This document shows, piece by piece, positions 8,909-21,400 of a DNA stretch of 64,000 nt (its first letter is position 1; each line of letters begins with the position of its first letter). Both the position numbers and the translations under genes were made by a program. The notes under the pieces are model-generated. The model searched no databases and had not been told where the DNA came from. It saw only the letters and a list, made by a program, of their open reading frames with translations. Source of the stretch: Rhizoctonia solani (taxonomy: Eukaryota > Basidiomycota > Agaricomycetes > Cantharellales > Ceratobasidiaceae); NCBI RefSeq assembly GCF_016906535.1, contig NC_057378.1:1426001-1490000 (forward strand). The letters run 5' to 3'.

Positions 8909-10258
8909 ATGGCAACCCGCTCCCGGAGCACCGCTCGTCCCCAATCCCCTCTCGATCAAGGAGAGTTGGGACCCACTCTTCAGGCAACCGCCGATGAGTC
9001 AGGGAGCCTCGAACCAGAGGTCTACGGGGAAATATCCCTCAGCCGCGCAATCTCCCTCATCCTGGGATTGCAAAACCAAGTCATCCGGCTCGAGCGGGAA
9101 CTCGAGGAAGTCAAGGAAGTCAACAAGGAAGCCCGAGACTGGATGGGAGCAGTCGACCAAGCCCTCACTCGCATCGAGGCTAGGGGTGGAACCCCACACA
9201 CACCAGAAGACCGGAAACCTCCGGCAATCGAGGCCACGCCCAGGCCCCTACCCAAAACCAACCCTCTTCCAGCGCCTAGTGCGCCCCTCGTTGCCTGGGC
9301 TAACCCCACAAAGGTCCCCCCCGTCTTTGCCCAACCAACCCCTGTCCGGGCTCCCCAAGAGTCCATACTCCCGCTCCACCTTTGCCTATCAGGCTCCACT
9401 CCCCCATTGCCCCTCAGCCAGCGGCTCCAGTAGCCACATATCAAGCCCCTGTCAAGGTGGATCCCTGACGCCTATACGGGGAAGATTGGGAATGAGTCAC
9501 GACAATGGCTCACAAGAATGATGGCATGGGTTTGCCTTAATCAGCGTATGTTCCCAACAGATCAGGAGGTACTTTCGTTCCTCCTAATGAACATGAAGGA
9601 CACAGCAGGAGCATGGGCGCACCCCCACCTCGACCAACTAGGGTCCCACAGGGCCATCATCCAAACGGTCGAAGACTTCAGGAGGGAATTCCTGGCGGCA
9701 TTTGGGAACCCGGACGCCACAAGGGCCGCGGAGCGGCAAATTACCCACCTTACTCAGACAGGTACCTGTGCTGAGTACATTACGAAATTCAGGACCATTG
9801 CCATGGATCTGGATTGGAACAACGCTGCCCTCCGTGGGCAATTCGCCCGAGGCCTCCACTGGGAGGTCAGCCGACTCATTGCCACTCGAGAACGGCGCCC
9901 AACCACCCTCCTGGAGCTGCAGAACGCGGCCCTGGTCATTGACAACGCCCTCCACGAGGAGCGTGCCAGCCACCCGCCCAAGGGTAGTAAGTCTGGAACT
10001 TCCTCCACCCCCAATAGGGGGGCGAGTACCGGCCAACAGGCCACAAGACCAGGACGCCTTTCCAGTGATCCCAACTTTGTCTCCGAGGAGGAGCAAAACC
10101 GCCGCAGGGCTGAAGGCTTATGCATCAAGTGTGGCAAGGCAGGTCACAAGTTCGCGGAATGCCGCACAGGCTGGAAGGCCACGCCTAAGGAGGAAGGCGC
10201 CAAGAAAGAAGCCGCCAAGATTGGCGAAGAGTCTGGACCCGAATCGGGAAAAGACTAA
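8909..10258 (+). pseudogene. gag of D1 (two compensating frameshifts)
   Basis: Starts at ATG 8909 (MATRSRSTARP), matching the ATG used by D3. A coiled-coil-like stretch (LGLQNQVIRLERELEEVKEV) lies at about residues 50-75, then a Pro-rich linker and a capsid-like region (QEVLSFLLMNMKDTAGAWAH, FGNPDATRAAERQITHLTQT). The zinc knuckle CIKCGKAGHKFAEC is near 10120-10160. Comparison with D3 shows the frame is lost near 9365-9380 and regained at the extra C near 9467; the original frame meets a TAG at 9431-9433. The stop TAA at 10256-10258 follows the slippery site. Otherwise intact. Confidence 0.88.
10246..10252 (+). promoter_or_regulatory. Putative -1 ribosomal frameshift heptamer GGGAAAA
   Basis: Codons are tcG GGA AAA GAC TAA, an exact X-XXY-YYZ heptamer with one codon before the gag stop. 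Pol lies in the -1 frame and is open through this point. The same heptamer at the same position occurs in A2 (36765-36771), D2 (56834-56840, minus) and D3 (61188-61194, minus). A downstream stimulatory structure was not computed. Confidence 0.65.
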
Positions 10259-13200
10259 GGGTACCTGCTGCCGCGCGCAAGGACCCCAAGGACTCTGGTT
10301 GTATAGAAATATGTAATATATCAAGTAGCTTGAATAGAATATCCCCACTCTTCACCATTTCTATTACACCAGAGAAACAAGCGGAAAACCTAGAAGTCCT
10401 GATAGATTCAGGCGCCACTTCCTCATTCCTACACCCCCATACCACGGAGCTACTCCGCCTCCCACTCATTGATCTCCCTACACCCCGTACCGTTACTATG
10501 CTCGATGGGTCGAGCCCCCAGGCAGGCAAAATCTGGAAAAAGGCAATCCTGACCTTCTCCTTTGATGGCAAGAAAATGACAGAAACCTTCCTTATATGTA
10601 ATACAGGGTCTCATGCTGCCATCTTGGGGTTGAAATGGTTGGATGCCCACAACCCGGAGATTGATTGGAATATGCGCACCCTTACCTTTCCTCATGCTAC
10701 CCCTGAACATGTGGCCATTGCCCAGGAAGAAGAAGCAGACAAGAACCCCCTTGAAGGAGTACCCTCCGAGTACCATCAATACGCCAAGGTATTTGGAGAA
10801 GAAGAATTCAACAAGCTTCCTCCACACCGGCATTACGACATTGGAATAGAACTCACGGAAGAAGGCCCCCTTAACTCTCCCCTTTACAGTATGACAGACG
10901 CCAAGTCCGCCACACTCAAGGACTGGCTCAGGGATGAGTTGAAAGCTGGGAAGATCCGTCCTAGCAAATCCTCCATTAGTTCACCGGTCATGTTCGTACC
11001 TAAGAAGGATGGCTCCCGCTGATTGGTTGTTGACTACCGTCGCCTAAACAACCGCACCAAGAAAAACGTATACCCGCTTCCCCGTCCAGATGACCTCATG
11101 GCCCAGCTCCGTGGTGCCAAGGTCTTCACCAAGCTAGACTTACGATGGGGATACAACAATGTGCGGGTAAAAGAAGGTGACAAATGGAAAACCGCATTCC
11201 AAACCAAGTACGGTCTCTACGAATCCCTGGTCATGACTTTCGGCTTAACAAACGCCCCAGCCGCTTTTCAACACTTTATGAACGAACTATTCAAAGATTT
11301 GTTGGATGTATGCGTCATCATCTACCTTGATGATATCCTGATTTACTCAAAGGATGACGTATCCCACACGAAACACGTTCATGAAGTCCTAAAACGGTTA
11401 ATGGATAATCAGCTGTTCTGCAAGGCATCCAAGTGTACATTCCACGTTACCTCTGTGGAATACCTGGGAATCATTGTCTCCAATAAGGGTTTTAGTCTGG
11501 ATAAGCTCAAAATCCAGGCGGTACAGGAATGGCCGGTACCCACTAAAGTCAAGGAAGTCCAATCGTTCTTAGGGTTTGCCAATTTCCTTCGCCAATTTGT
11601 CGCCAACTTCAGCCACATGGCTAGGCCATTACACAACCTAGTCAAGAAAGATACACCTTGGAGATGGGACACAAAGGAACAGGAAGCATTCCAAGGACTA
11701 AAGGATGCCATTACCAACGCCCCTGTACTCTGTCACGCCGACCCTGCCAAGCCCTACTTCCTAGAAACGGATGCTTCTGGTGCAGCCTTAGGTTCCATTC
11801 TTAGCCAACAACAGGAAGACGGCCGCTTACACCCACTAGGGTTCCTATCGGAGTCTTTCAAGGGTGCCGAACAGAATTATGACACCCACGACAAGGAACT
11901 CCTGGCCATTATCCGGTCGTTTGAATATTGGCGCATCTTCTTGGAAGGAACCCTGCACCCTGTAACAGTCTTCACTGATCATTGGAACTTGGAATACTGG
12001 AAGGAGTCTAGAACTTTCAATTGCCGCCATGCATGCTGGCACCTCCTCCTGGCTGGTTACAACTTCCAAATTGTGTATCGCCCGGGCAAACAGTCCGGCA
12101 AACCAGATGCCTTATCCCGGCGATCAGACCATGCCGACGTCCCACCTGCTGCCCAGACCATGCTCCCAGACCCTATCTTTGCCAACGTCGCACTAGTTCT
12201 ACCAGAAAAGGAGTTACAACAGCGTATAGAGTTGAGTCTGGATCAAGACGAATCCCTGGAAGAAATCCTACAGTTCCTGCAGAATGAATCCAAGGCGCCC
12301 CCATCCATCAAACAAGCATTCAAGGACTACCAGATGGAAGCAGGATTACTCTTCTACCAAGGACGGATTGTGGTCCCTGACGTCGGGACCCTACGTACGG
12401 ATTTACTCCAAATCTTCCACGACAGCCCATTGGCAGGACACCCAGGCAGGCAACGGACCCTGGAGCTAATCTCGCGCAACTACTATTGGCCAGGCATACG
12501 CGCGGACACATACTGGCACGTAGACTCCTGCGAGACCTGCCAAAGGATTAGGAAACCCAAATACGCGTCAATCCCACCACAGCCATTAGAACTCCCTGTA
12601 CGCCCATGGCAACACATTTCCTATGATATGATTGTTGATCTGCCAAAGGACGGGGCCTATGACTCCATATTAGTTATCGTTGACAGCTTTACCAAATACG
12701 TCATATTGGTAGAATGTTCCAAGAAACTAAAAGCCCCTGAACTAGCGGAATTGTTCTTGCGACACGTCTGGAAAAAGTACGGAATGCCGGAAAAAACAAT
12801 CTCAGACCGTGGAAGAGTATTCAATAACAAGTTTCTGAAGGCGTTGTACCAACGACTAGGCATAGACCCGCACTTCTCCTCCGCTTATCACCCCCAGAGC
12901 AATGGACAGACAGAACGGGTGAACCCCTCCGTAGAACACTTCCTAAGAGCATACTCCGGCACTAACCAAAGGGACTGGGTCAAATGGTTACCAATGGCAG
13001 AATTCGCCTACAACAACGCAGTACATAGTGCCACGGGGAAGTCACCTTTCAAAGCGCTCCACGGATGGGAACCAACCTTAACCCCTTCCAACATTCCTAC
13101 GGACGTGCCAGAGGCCGATGAACTGGCGGAAGCCATGGAAGCACAATGGAGAGAAGTCAAATCCGCCCTCCGGCATTCTAAACAACGGATGGTAGCCGGA

Positions 13201-13689
13201 GAACACGGAAGCCCAACAGAGTTTGAGGTTGGAGAAGAAGTATGGCTTGATGCGAAAAACGTTAAACTCAAAACCTTAAGCCCCAAGCTAACGGAACAAC
13301 GCTTAGGACCATTCAAAGTCATGGAAAAAATCTCCAACCGCGCTTACAGGCTAGAACTCCCACCAACCATGCGCATCCATAACGTATTTTACGTGGGATT
13401 ATTGTCTAAAGTCAAAAGGGACAACAAACGGGCCTTCAAGAACCGTCCACCACCAGTTACCGTGGATGGGGAAGAAGAGTACGAGGTTGAAGGAATAACG
13501 GATGCAGAGGAACGCAACGGAAAATGGTTCTTCCGAGTCAAATGGAAAGGCTATGGCCCCGAGGAGAACACATGGGAACCTCGAGAGAACCTGAAAAATG
13601 CGGGAAAAATTTTGAAGAAATACAAGGAAGACATGAGAAAGAAGGCCCTCGGCGCTGCCAAGGCCCTTAAGGGGGGGGCAGTGTCGTAG
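10253..13689 (+). pseudogene. pol of D1: protease, RT, RNase H, integrase, chromodomain (one in-frame TGA)
   Basis: About 1145 codons in the -1 frame of gag, with no own ATG expected. The order is aspartic protease (LIDSGATSSFLHPH near 10400), RT ([16 protein letters not shown] near 11130, catalytic YLDDILIYS near 11322), RNase H (YFLETDASGAALGSILSQ near 11755), integrase zinc finger (HDSPLAGHPGRQRTLELI...C..C, about 12418-12542), integrase core with D (VIVDSFTK), D (ISDRGRVF) and E (SNGQTERVN), and chromodomain (EEYEVEGI...FFRVKWKGYG...NTWEPREN). All catalytic residues checked are present. The one defect seen is TGA at 11020-11022, between protease and RT, where D3 has TGC. The stop TAG at 13687-13689 lies 8 nt inside the 3' LTR. 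Confidence 0.92.
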
Positions 13690-14272
13690 ACACAGTTGAT
13701 ACCAGGGAATTTATCCCCATTTTCTCGAATTTAAACGAAGACAAACGGACGACATTTTCAATCACGTGACCTCGGCGCTTATAACATACGCTAAGCGCCG
13801 AGCCACGTCCCCTTCCGCGCTTAGTCAGCATACGTAGCCACCTCCACCTGATGACATCACTATGACACGTCAGTGACACGTATGCATGAGTAAGGCCAAC
13901 TGAGGAACGGGGTTCTTATTTGATACGGTATTGCATATAAATGTATTTGTAATTAGTTAGCTCTGTAATATATAAGGAGGCCAACCAACCATGGTAACAC
14001 CCAGGTTGATTACCTCTTGTTGCATCCACTCAGTGTACAAGGGCCTTACAGCCCAGCAATTACTTAGTTAAGCCACTTAGATAGTCCACACCGCCTTAAG
14101 CGGCTTTGTCGTTGTACTTAGATAGCTCGTCACCGCCTTAAGCGGTCTTGTCGTCGTAGGATAGCTGCTCGTCGCCGCAGATAGGTTCGTCGTTGCCTTA
14201 CTGCGACTTTCTCATTGTACACCGCGGCCACAAGCGCCATCCCCCTCGACGCCCTAACGGACGTCTAGGACA
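13682..14272 (+). repeat. 3' LTR of D1, family D (591 bp)
   Basis: TGTCGTAGAC to GTCTAGGACA, followed by TSD AGAAG. It keeps the 51 bp missing from the 5' LTR. Its self-primer segment reads AGGTTGATTACCT, one transition from the perfect primer in the 5' LTR. Confidence 0.92.
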
Positions 14273-14478
14273 AGAAGTGTACTGCAGACTGTGCAGAAGC
14301 ATGGGACATGTCCAAGCACCCTTGGTATGGCATCTTGGCAGGTCTTGGTGCAGCATCTTGGCTTGATAAGCACCAAGATCACATGATCAAAAAAGTGAAG
14401 GTAAAGAGTCCATAAAAAATAGTAAAAATATGAGAAAAAACAGGCAGTTCTGGTGGTATAAGTTGTAAGGGTGTAACA
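14273..14478 (-). repeat. LTR, family A, minus strand, right part (split by D1)
   Basis: Continues the LTR of 7472-7687. It carries the reverse complement of the LTR A start (the LTR begins TGTTACACCCTTACAAC reading leftwards from 14478). Internal CpG sites are almost all lost. Confidence 0.75.
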
Positions 14479-14544
14479 AGCTCTATGGCTTAGTGGTCAA
14501 GCTGGTTCAAATCCAGCTAGTTCTATTTTCCTCTATTTATGACA
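14479..14544 (+). repeat. Short tRNA-like element, 3' part only
   Basis: CTCTATGGCTTAGTGGTCAA and GGTTCAAATCC followed by TTTATGACA match the 3' third of the ~170-bp element described at 51399-51569. The 5' part is missing next to the family A LTR end. Confidence 0.6.
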
Positions 14545-14546
14545 AT

Positions 14547-15335
14547 TGCTCTCATGACCCTTCTGTGATTGCCTGACTTAGTAACATGTATTCTTAAAAA
14601 GTTCACCCCTGTAGTGCAAATACATGTACTTCCTGTGTTTGTTTTGATGCTTATCCAATTCTGCAGTTGCACAGTGTCTGTGCTTTGATTGCAGCAACTG
14701 TGCTTTGATCTGATCTTCAAAGCACAGTCACTGCAGATTAGGAAAGCATTAGGTAACCCCCAGTAGCATAGCTACTTCTTTATGTATATACAGGGGTCCT
14801 TCCTAAATAGGAAGGACACCCTGCTCTTTACCACTTTACAATCCATTACAGTTTCACTTCACTTTGTGATTACTTGCTTGAGCTTCATTTAGCTCCAATA
14901 CAATACTATCTCACCTGCATATCTACTTGTGTGGCCTAGCACTCACTGCTTGCTTGAGTACCAATTGCCTCTCTGGCAGCTATTCAACTTAAGGGTAAGC
15001 CCAAACTAATACCAGGTAGCCCTCCTAAGCCATAGCACTAGCTCTTGGGGCTTGAGTTAAACTCTGCTCTGCATTGATTGCTAGTTACACATTGTATCTG
15101 CCTTGTATAGGCCTTTGTGTGATCTAGTACTGTATTGGGACTCCTTGTTGCTTACATCAAGTAGTACCAATCCATTACACCTTACTGTTAGCTGGTCTAG
15201 GTTACTAAGAGTACAACAAACTAACTTGCTTTAGTTACATTGTCAGTTGCTGTTGGTTATTGCCTCATCTGACTAAGTCACCTGAGACATTACATCCTTT
15301 TGACTTGTAACAGCTGGAACATCAGCACCATAACA
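14547..15335 (+). repeat. LTR-like repeat, family B
   Basis: About 790 bp that recurs in inverted orientation at 50195-51048 (for example CTCTCATGACC at the left and TACATTGTCAGTTGCTGTTG near the right). The right end is CATAACA; the left end is uncertain and no TSD was found. It has a TATA-like TATGTATATACAGGGG near 14784. Confidence 0.6.
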
Positions 15336-15672
15336 AGGCATTTGCATCCACATGCCAACTTTTTGAGCATGACTTAAACTGCATTGAGTATGTATTCTAC
15401 TGTCCATATATTCACCACCCATATTCATGGAATAATCATATGGGTAGTTGTTTTCCTCATGTTATTAACCTTGCTGCCCAAGCCATTCAAGATACCCTTG
15501 CAGCTGGTGCTCATTATTTTGAAGACAAAGTTCTTGCCCAAGGGGACCAGATTGATTACAATGTTTGAGAATACCTGGATGCACCCAAGTTATGTCCAAC
15601 TGATTTGTGTCACAAATCAATCAAGGCAATGCATACTAGCAGTCTCTAATGTGAAGGCCTCTGCAACATGAT
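15336..15672 (+). pseudogene. Possible hAT-type transposase fragment
   Basis: Translation gives CIEYVFYCPYIHHPYSWNNH and then CFPHVINLAAQAIQDTL, with stops and frame breaks after about 15570. The motif CFPHVINLA-QA resembles the conserved block of basidiomycete hAT transposases; this is recognition by eye from a short match. It lies directly after LTR B and before the copia remnant. It could be another element type. Confidence 0.35.
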
Positions 15673-15789
15673 ACAAGAGTGTAGCTTGAAGCAATAAACA
15701 AATCAGGCTCTCACCTTTGGCTTGGAGCATTAGCAAAGAAATTTAACAATCTCCTAGTCAAAGGTACTTTTGCCTACGTTTTGTAACTC

Positions 15790-17350
15790 CCATCTGGTTA
15801 TGAGTCCCTTAAAGGAATGCTGGTGTTTACTATTAATGTTGATGGGACATATAAACTAGGTCTAGTTATCAAAGAACGTGCACAACAACTGGGTTGCGAC
15901 TACAAGGAAACATTCCCCCCAGTCACCCAATCCGCATCAATATGCCTTGTTGTTGGCATTGCTCTGCAAACCAGTCTAACAATCTACGCCGCCAATTTCA
16001 CAGTGGCATTCCTCAACGGGGAGCTGAAGGAGGAGATCTGTATGGAGCAGCTTGAGGGATGGAGTGCCCTGCCCAAGGATCAAAAATCTTACCTCAAAGT
16101 TGTTCAGACACTCTATGGTCTGGGACAGGCCGGTTGTCTATGGTACAAATGCCTCTCCACAGCTCTTGCCGACCTAGAATTTGTTTGCTTCAACTCGGAC
16201 AACTGCGTTTTCATGCCCAGAAGAAAGGATACTGGGCTAATCCTGATTGCTGTCCATGTCAACAACTTGACCGGTGCAACTTCAAACGATTCTGTGTGGA
16301 GCCAGTTCTGCGATGAGCTCAACGCTAAGCACGAACTAAAGAACCTAGGCCGTGCAAAGGAACTATTAGGACTGGAAATCACACAAGACTCTCAGACTGG
16401 CACGGCTTCGATAACACAGACCCGATATATTGAAGAACTAGCCAAACAGTACAACGTGTCCCATCTTCCTCCCCTATCACTCCCACTCCTTCCCCGACAG
16501 AAGTTTTCAAAGGTACAGTGCCCGACATTGGAGGAGGAAAAAGTCAAGATGAAGGGCGTTCCTTACTTAGCCTTGGTAGCACGGTGAACCCCCAAGGTTC
16601 GGATCTTTGGCAAAATCCGACCCCCGGGTTCGGATTCTCAGCGCTCACGCCTGAGATATGAAGGCAAAGCTCAAATTCAGGGTTCGGATTTTTGGCAAAA
16701 GGGTCCGGATAATCCGAACCTTCTGGTTTCACGGTGTAGGCGCGCTAGTATGTATATGATGCCAAACTCGCCTGACGTATCTTATGCGGTATGCACATTA
16801 TCATGTTTTAGTTTCAATCCTGGCTTGATACACTGGGAAGCCTTGCCTGGTGTCCTGCGATACTTGCGAAACACCTCAACGAAAGGGATATCGTACTCGC
16901 GCTCTGGATCCAAATGCTTATTGATCTATTCTGATGCGGACTATGGTATATGCCCGGACACCTGTAAGTCTACGACAGGATGGGCCATAGCCCTGTGTAG
17001 AGGCCTCATCAGCTGGTGTAGCAAACTTCAGTCTGTCATCGCCCAATCGACCATGGAAGCTGAAAACATAGCGATGTCGATGGCATGCAGAGAGGGATTT
17101 TGGACTCGGAGCTGGCTCGCCGAACTAGAAGGTTTTCATCCCGGTCAATGACCGGTCCCGACCCTACTGTTCTGTGACAACCAGGCCGCAATTGCCATCA
17201 ATCTAAATCCCGAATCACACCAGTTGGCCAAACATACTGCTATTCGATAACACTATGTATTCGGACAGGTAGCTCAAGAGGAGTACACAATATATCACGT
17301 CTCTTCACGAGATCAACTGGCCAACTTTCTTACCAAGTCCACCATGAAAT
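15790..17350 (+). pseudogene. Ty1/copia pol remnant: RT and RNase H
   Basis: Copia RT copies element RNA into cDNA. RT motifs are clear: YKETFPPVTQSASI near 15902, AFLNGELKEEICMEQLEGW near 16005, LYGLGQAGCLWY near 16111. The catalytic YVDD is HVNN (CAT GTC AAC AAC near 16256), so the RT is dead. The RNase H part (YSDADYGICPDTCKSTTGWA near 16929, then AQSTMEAENIAMS) follows a 157-bp MITE insertion at 16580. DNQAAIAINLNPESHQ and HVSSRDQLANFLTK mark the C-terminus, with a TAA near 17249. Gag and integrase are absent; the 5' part is missing or replaced. Confidence 0.85.
16580..16736. mobile_element. 157-bp MITE inside the copia RT
   Basis: The left end CACGGTGAA..CCC..AAGGTTCGGAT and the reverse complement of the right end (CACCGTGAAACC.GAAGGTTCGGAT) form imperfect ~25-bp terminal inverted repeats. 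TAG lies on both sides, so a 3-bp duplication is possible. A direct internal repeat (GGTTCGGAT.TTTGGCAAAA) occurs twice. It has no coding capacity and separates RT from RNase H. Confidence 0.65.
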
Positions 17351-17519
17351 AAGTCTTCCAGCACCGCCGCACTCGGGCTGGAATCCTATAGCTCCGAACT
17401 CATTCTTCTTACTTTCTCCTGACCTGTTATCACTTCTACTTTCATGAACCCTTGTAATCTTCTAGTTTTATCCTGTATTTTTTTTCCTGCTTGTAGTTCG
17501 CGTCTAGAACCAGGGGGAG

Positions 17520-17878
17520 TGTTAGGTGCGCGGCACGCCAGCGCCGCCACGTGATCGTGTGGTCCTCGACGGAACGGATGTCCTACCCCTATTCAGATAG
17601 GGGATCCATATATTCCTGTGTCAGTGGTCCCGCTCCTGCACGCTCATCTCCCACCGTACTGAGACGTCCCCATGCAGGTGTTAGGCACCCGACACTTAGT
17701 CAGCAGGGCATAGCTCACGACGGTATCGTTACAATACGGATGGGTTTTGACATTCCTTCTGATGAGACGCTGATGAGACGAATCCAAAATCGGTCTCGTC
17801 TCGTCTCTCCCCAGCTCGTGGCAACGCTATCCGCAGGCTTCGTCGCAAAACGTCCAACCGTAACAAAGTCACATAACA
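17520..17878 (+). repeat. Copia 3' LTR (about 359 bp)
   Basis: Follows a polypurine tract AACCAGGGGGAG (17507-17518) downstream of the copia RNase H. It begins TGTTAGGTGCGCGG, and CATAACA near 17878 is a plausible end. No second copy is in the window, so the right edge is a guess. Confidence 0.55.
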
Positions 17879-18477
17879 CATGAGGTTCATACAATGTCCT
17901 TGTCAGCCATGCTTACCGAGATTGATGAATATCATGAACGCTAATATTTATTAATGGCAATACTGGCCTCACAGTACAAGGTAATTGATGATGTGAGCGA
18001 TATATGTCAGATGTCAACTCAACCTCACATTAGTATAGATGGCTAGCATTTACTTAGAGATTGGGGACCATTAGAGTACTAAGAACCGGTCGAGATAAGG
18101 CACTGCAGAATGGTATTGAATCAGACCCTCCCAATGTGGGCAGTCTAGCATCGTGTTTGGGCTTCAAGTTTGACGGGTGGTAGATTATTGAGGAAACTCC
18201 TAACAATAGGTACTGGCAAGTCAATAATATAAATTCTCGAATCGAAAGCAGCGCTTTTATGAAAATTTCGCGTCAAGTTGCTTTATTCTCTCCGAAGGGA
18301 CATACCGTGCATATATGCAACTCCGTACGTACACGTATGGCAGCTGGCACATTTGAAATGTACAGCGATCGCACAATTATGGCAGATTATCCTAACACGT
18401 GATCTATACATACAGAAAGGCCCACCACCCTACCATTTAAAACAGGGCGGTGGCCGTTCTTCCCACCTCAGGTTGAA
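17879..18477. other. Intergenic region upstream of the NACHT gene
   Basis: 600 bp with no repeat shared elsewhere in the window and no convincing ORF. It presumably holds the promoter and 5' UTR of the gene at 18478; no clear TATA box or element could be assigned. Confidence 0.4.
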
Positions 18478-21400
18478 ATGGACTCGAACTCCGGGTCGTC
18501 AGACTCAAAAGGACTTTCCCGAGCTCGCAATTATGTCAAGACTTTGGGCCGAAAAGCAAAAAGCAAGCTCAGGTCCTTGTCTCAATCTACATCTACACTA
18601 CCTATGGGCGAACTAGAATCAGACTCAGCAGCGATCCCCCTCGTCTCTCCTTACCGGATGTCTACATTCTCCGGCCATGACGCGTCTTCAATCCCGCCCA
18701 AAGTCCATCGATCCGAACCCGCCCTCAGTGCAGACCCATCTCTCCAAACTAAACCTCAGATATCCCTATCCGAGTCGTTACCTGGTGGAACGGAAACCAC
18801 AAGCACGGGATGGGAGGGCCTGCGGTCTACTCTCCGAGTATTGCATAGTGCCATTGAGACATTCCCCCCACTCCAATCGGCAATTGGTTCTTTGGTTGGC
18901 TGTCTAGGCCTTTTTGAGGTTTGGTTCCGATTCCAAGTACTTATGAGCTGGTGTACTGATATTAAGCTTTTAGACCGCTTTCAAGAATCAACAAAGTCAA
19001 GATGATCTAGCAGCGGAACTTCGGCAAAGTGTAGTATTTCTGACACAGTATCTTCAAGATCCGCAGTCGGCACATATGGTTGGCGCAATTAACGGTATAT
19101 CCAAGTAGGCAGCCCAACCCAGCATTACGTTAGGGTAATTGATCATTCCGGCTACTTAAGAAACATTGACAAAGAGCTCAAATCAATCATCGAATCTCAA
19201 GAGCAAAGTAAAGGAAAACAGATTGTTGCAGCTAAGCATAACGAAGACCTATTGTTGAGGGATTACAGGCGAATAGAGAATTTATTTCGTCGACTACAGG
19301 TGAGTGGTGGTTATATGAAGCTTGGATGCATATTTAAAGTACATAGATCGAAGTCAGCATGAGTGCATGGAGCGTTGCGCATGAACATCTCGTGGTGAGA
19401 CTAAATCTCCTTCCCTTTGAAGTTTATATTTTTCATTCCTAGTTTGTAGGTCACTCGACTTGAGAATTTGACTCCAGCTAAACTGGCTGCCTATGACTCG
19501 ACCCATGGCACAGAAGTCAACCGTCGTACTTGCACAAAGAACACGAGAGAAATGATTTTGCATGACTTGAATCATTGGTCTGACGACACGGATGCTAAAC
19601 GAATATATTGGATGAATGGTATGGCTGGTACTGGTAAAACAACAATTGCGTGTAGCCTGGCTCAAGCGCTCGAAGCCCGCGGTCAACTAGGAGGTAGCTT
19701 CTTTTGCTCTAGAGCATCCCCCGAGTGTCGAGACGCTAATCGGATCGTACCAACCATCTCGTACCAATTGGCTCAGTACTCGACTCCGTTCCGTGCAGCA
19801 TTGTTTCAAGTCCTTGACGAAGATCCCGACGTTGGTTCCCGAAACATCACCTCGCAGTTCGAAAGGCTTCTGAGAAATCCGTTGATGGAATCGAGGAATC
19901 AACTAATAGGCAATGCTGTAATCGTGATCGACGCACTCGATGAATGCGAGAGCCCAAGTGCTGTCAAACTCGTCTTGGAAGCACTACTGAAGTGTACATC
20001 TGGCCTTCCGATCAAGTTCCTTGTCACGAGCCGGCCTGATCCAAGGATCTACGATAAAATATCCCAAAACAGCCACCCTCAAGGCATGATGCATTTGCAC
20101 GAGATTGAACACTCTATAGTTCGAGCAGATATTGAATTATACTTGAAGGAAGAGCTTTCAGATATGGCGCCTAAGGAATCTCAAATCCTCCAACTGAGTA
20201 ATCTTGCCGGTAACCTGTTCATATATGCGGCCACTGCGGTCCGATATATTCAACCCGATGATGTGTTTGTAGACTCGGAAGACCGACTTGAAAATGTTCT
20301 CAACACCCAGCTTGCGTCCACTAAGAGGCTCGCAGACCTCGACAATTTATACAGGGCAATACTCGTCACAGCACTCAAGAACGAAAAGCTCGAAAAGGAG
20401 GAAGCTCTACGCATCCAACTTGTTTTATGGACTGTCGTTTGCTCAAGAGAGCCAATGGATATAAACACAGTCACCATGCTAGTCGACAAGGGCGAAACAA
20501 AGCACATTTTCACAGCGCTCAAACCACTTCGGTCCGTATTGCATATGTCAGAAGCTACTGGACTAGTGTCGGCGTTACATGCTTCCTTTTCCGACTATAT
20601 ACTTAATCGGGAACGGGCAAATGAATTCTTTTGTGATAAAGAGGCTCATCATCTGGTCCTTGCTTCTCGGTGCTTTGATATAATGAGCGCTACCTTACGC
20701 TTTAACATTTGTGACCTGGCTTCATCCTTTGTCCCTGATTCTGCTGTTCCGAACCTTGAAATGCACGCGACTGCCCGGATATCTTCACCTTTATTTTATG
20801 CTTGCCGTTATTGGGGAGATCATTTTGTTCTTGCTTCCGAATCCGGGAAAATAGGGCAGAAACTGAGCGAATTCCTGACGCACCGGCTTCTTTTCTGGAT
20901 GGAAGCTATGAATCTGAAGAACTGCCTAAAAGCGGGTCTTTTGGTACTAGTGGGTGCTCAAAAGCGGATCATGGTACGTAAAACTAGAGTATTGAAGATG
21001 GATGGTGTCTGATGCATTTCATCAGACTTGTCGCGAATATCGAAGCTGTCGAAGAAGTATCGCCGATGCTCACACCTTCCTCACCCGAATCGTTGCTACC
21101 CCAATTGTGCAGTCGACCCCACACCTATATATCCGCGTTTCAGTTCTGTCCAAGATCCAGCTCCGTATTCAATAATTACGAGGGCATGATACAAGAACGC
21201 ATGAACGTGAGCGGAACCGCCATGATGCGACGTGATACAGCGCCTCTAGCAATATGGAGTACCGAGCATGGCCTCAATTGCTTCGTACTCTTTCCAGACG
21301 GCACTCGCATTGCCTCTGGCTCGTCTGAGGGTACTATAAGTGTCTGGGATACAGCCAATGGGACACTCGTTGTTGGACCAACTGAGCCTCGTGGTCACAG

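Larger units (their letters stand above)
7688..14272 (+). mobile_element. Ty3/gypsy chromovirus, family D, copy D1 (nearly intact)
   Basis: LTRs, primer site, leader, gag, pol and polypurine tract (13670-13681) are all present. The TSD AGAAG lies at 7683-7687 and 14273-14277. The host is a minus-strand family A LTR. All damage seen is two compensating frameshifts in gag, one in-frame TGA in pol, a 51-bp LTR deletion and the tandem duplication at the left end. LTR differences are otherwise transitions. Confidence 0.93.

Noticed and set aside
14479..14544. Possible tRNA gene (A-box and B-box matches)
   Set aside because: The boxes are about eight bases apart with no room for an anticodon arm, no cloverleaf can form, and the sequence is a repeated element.
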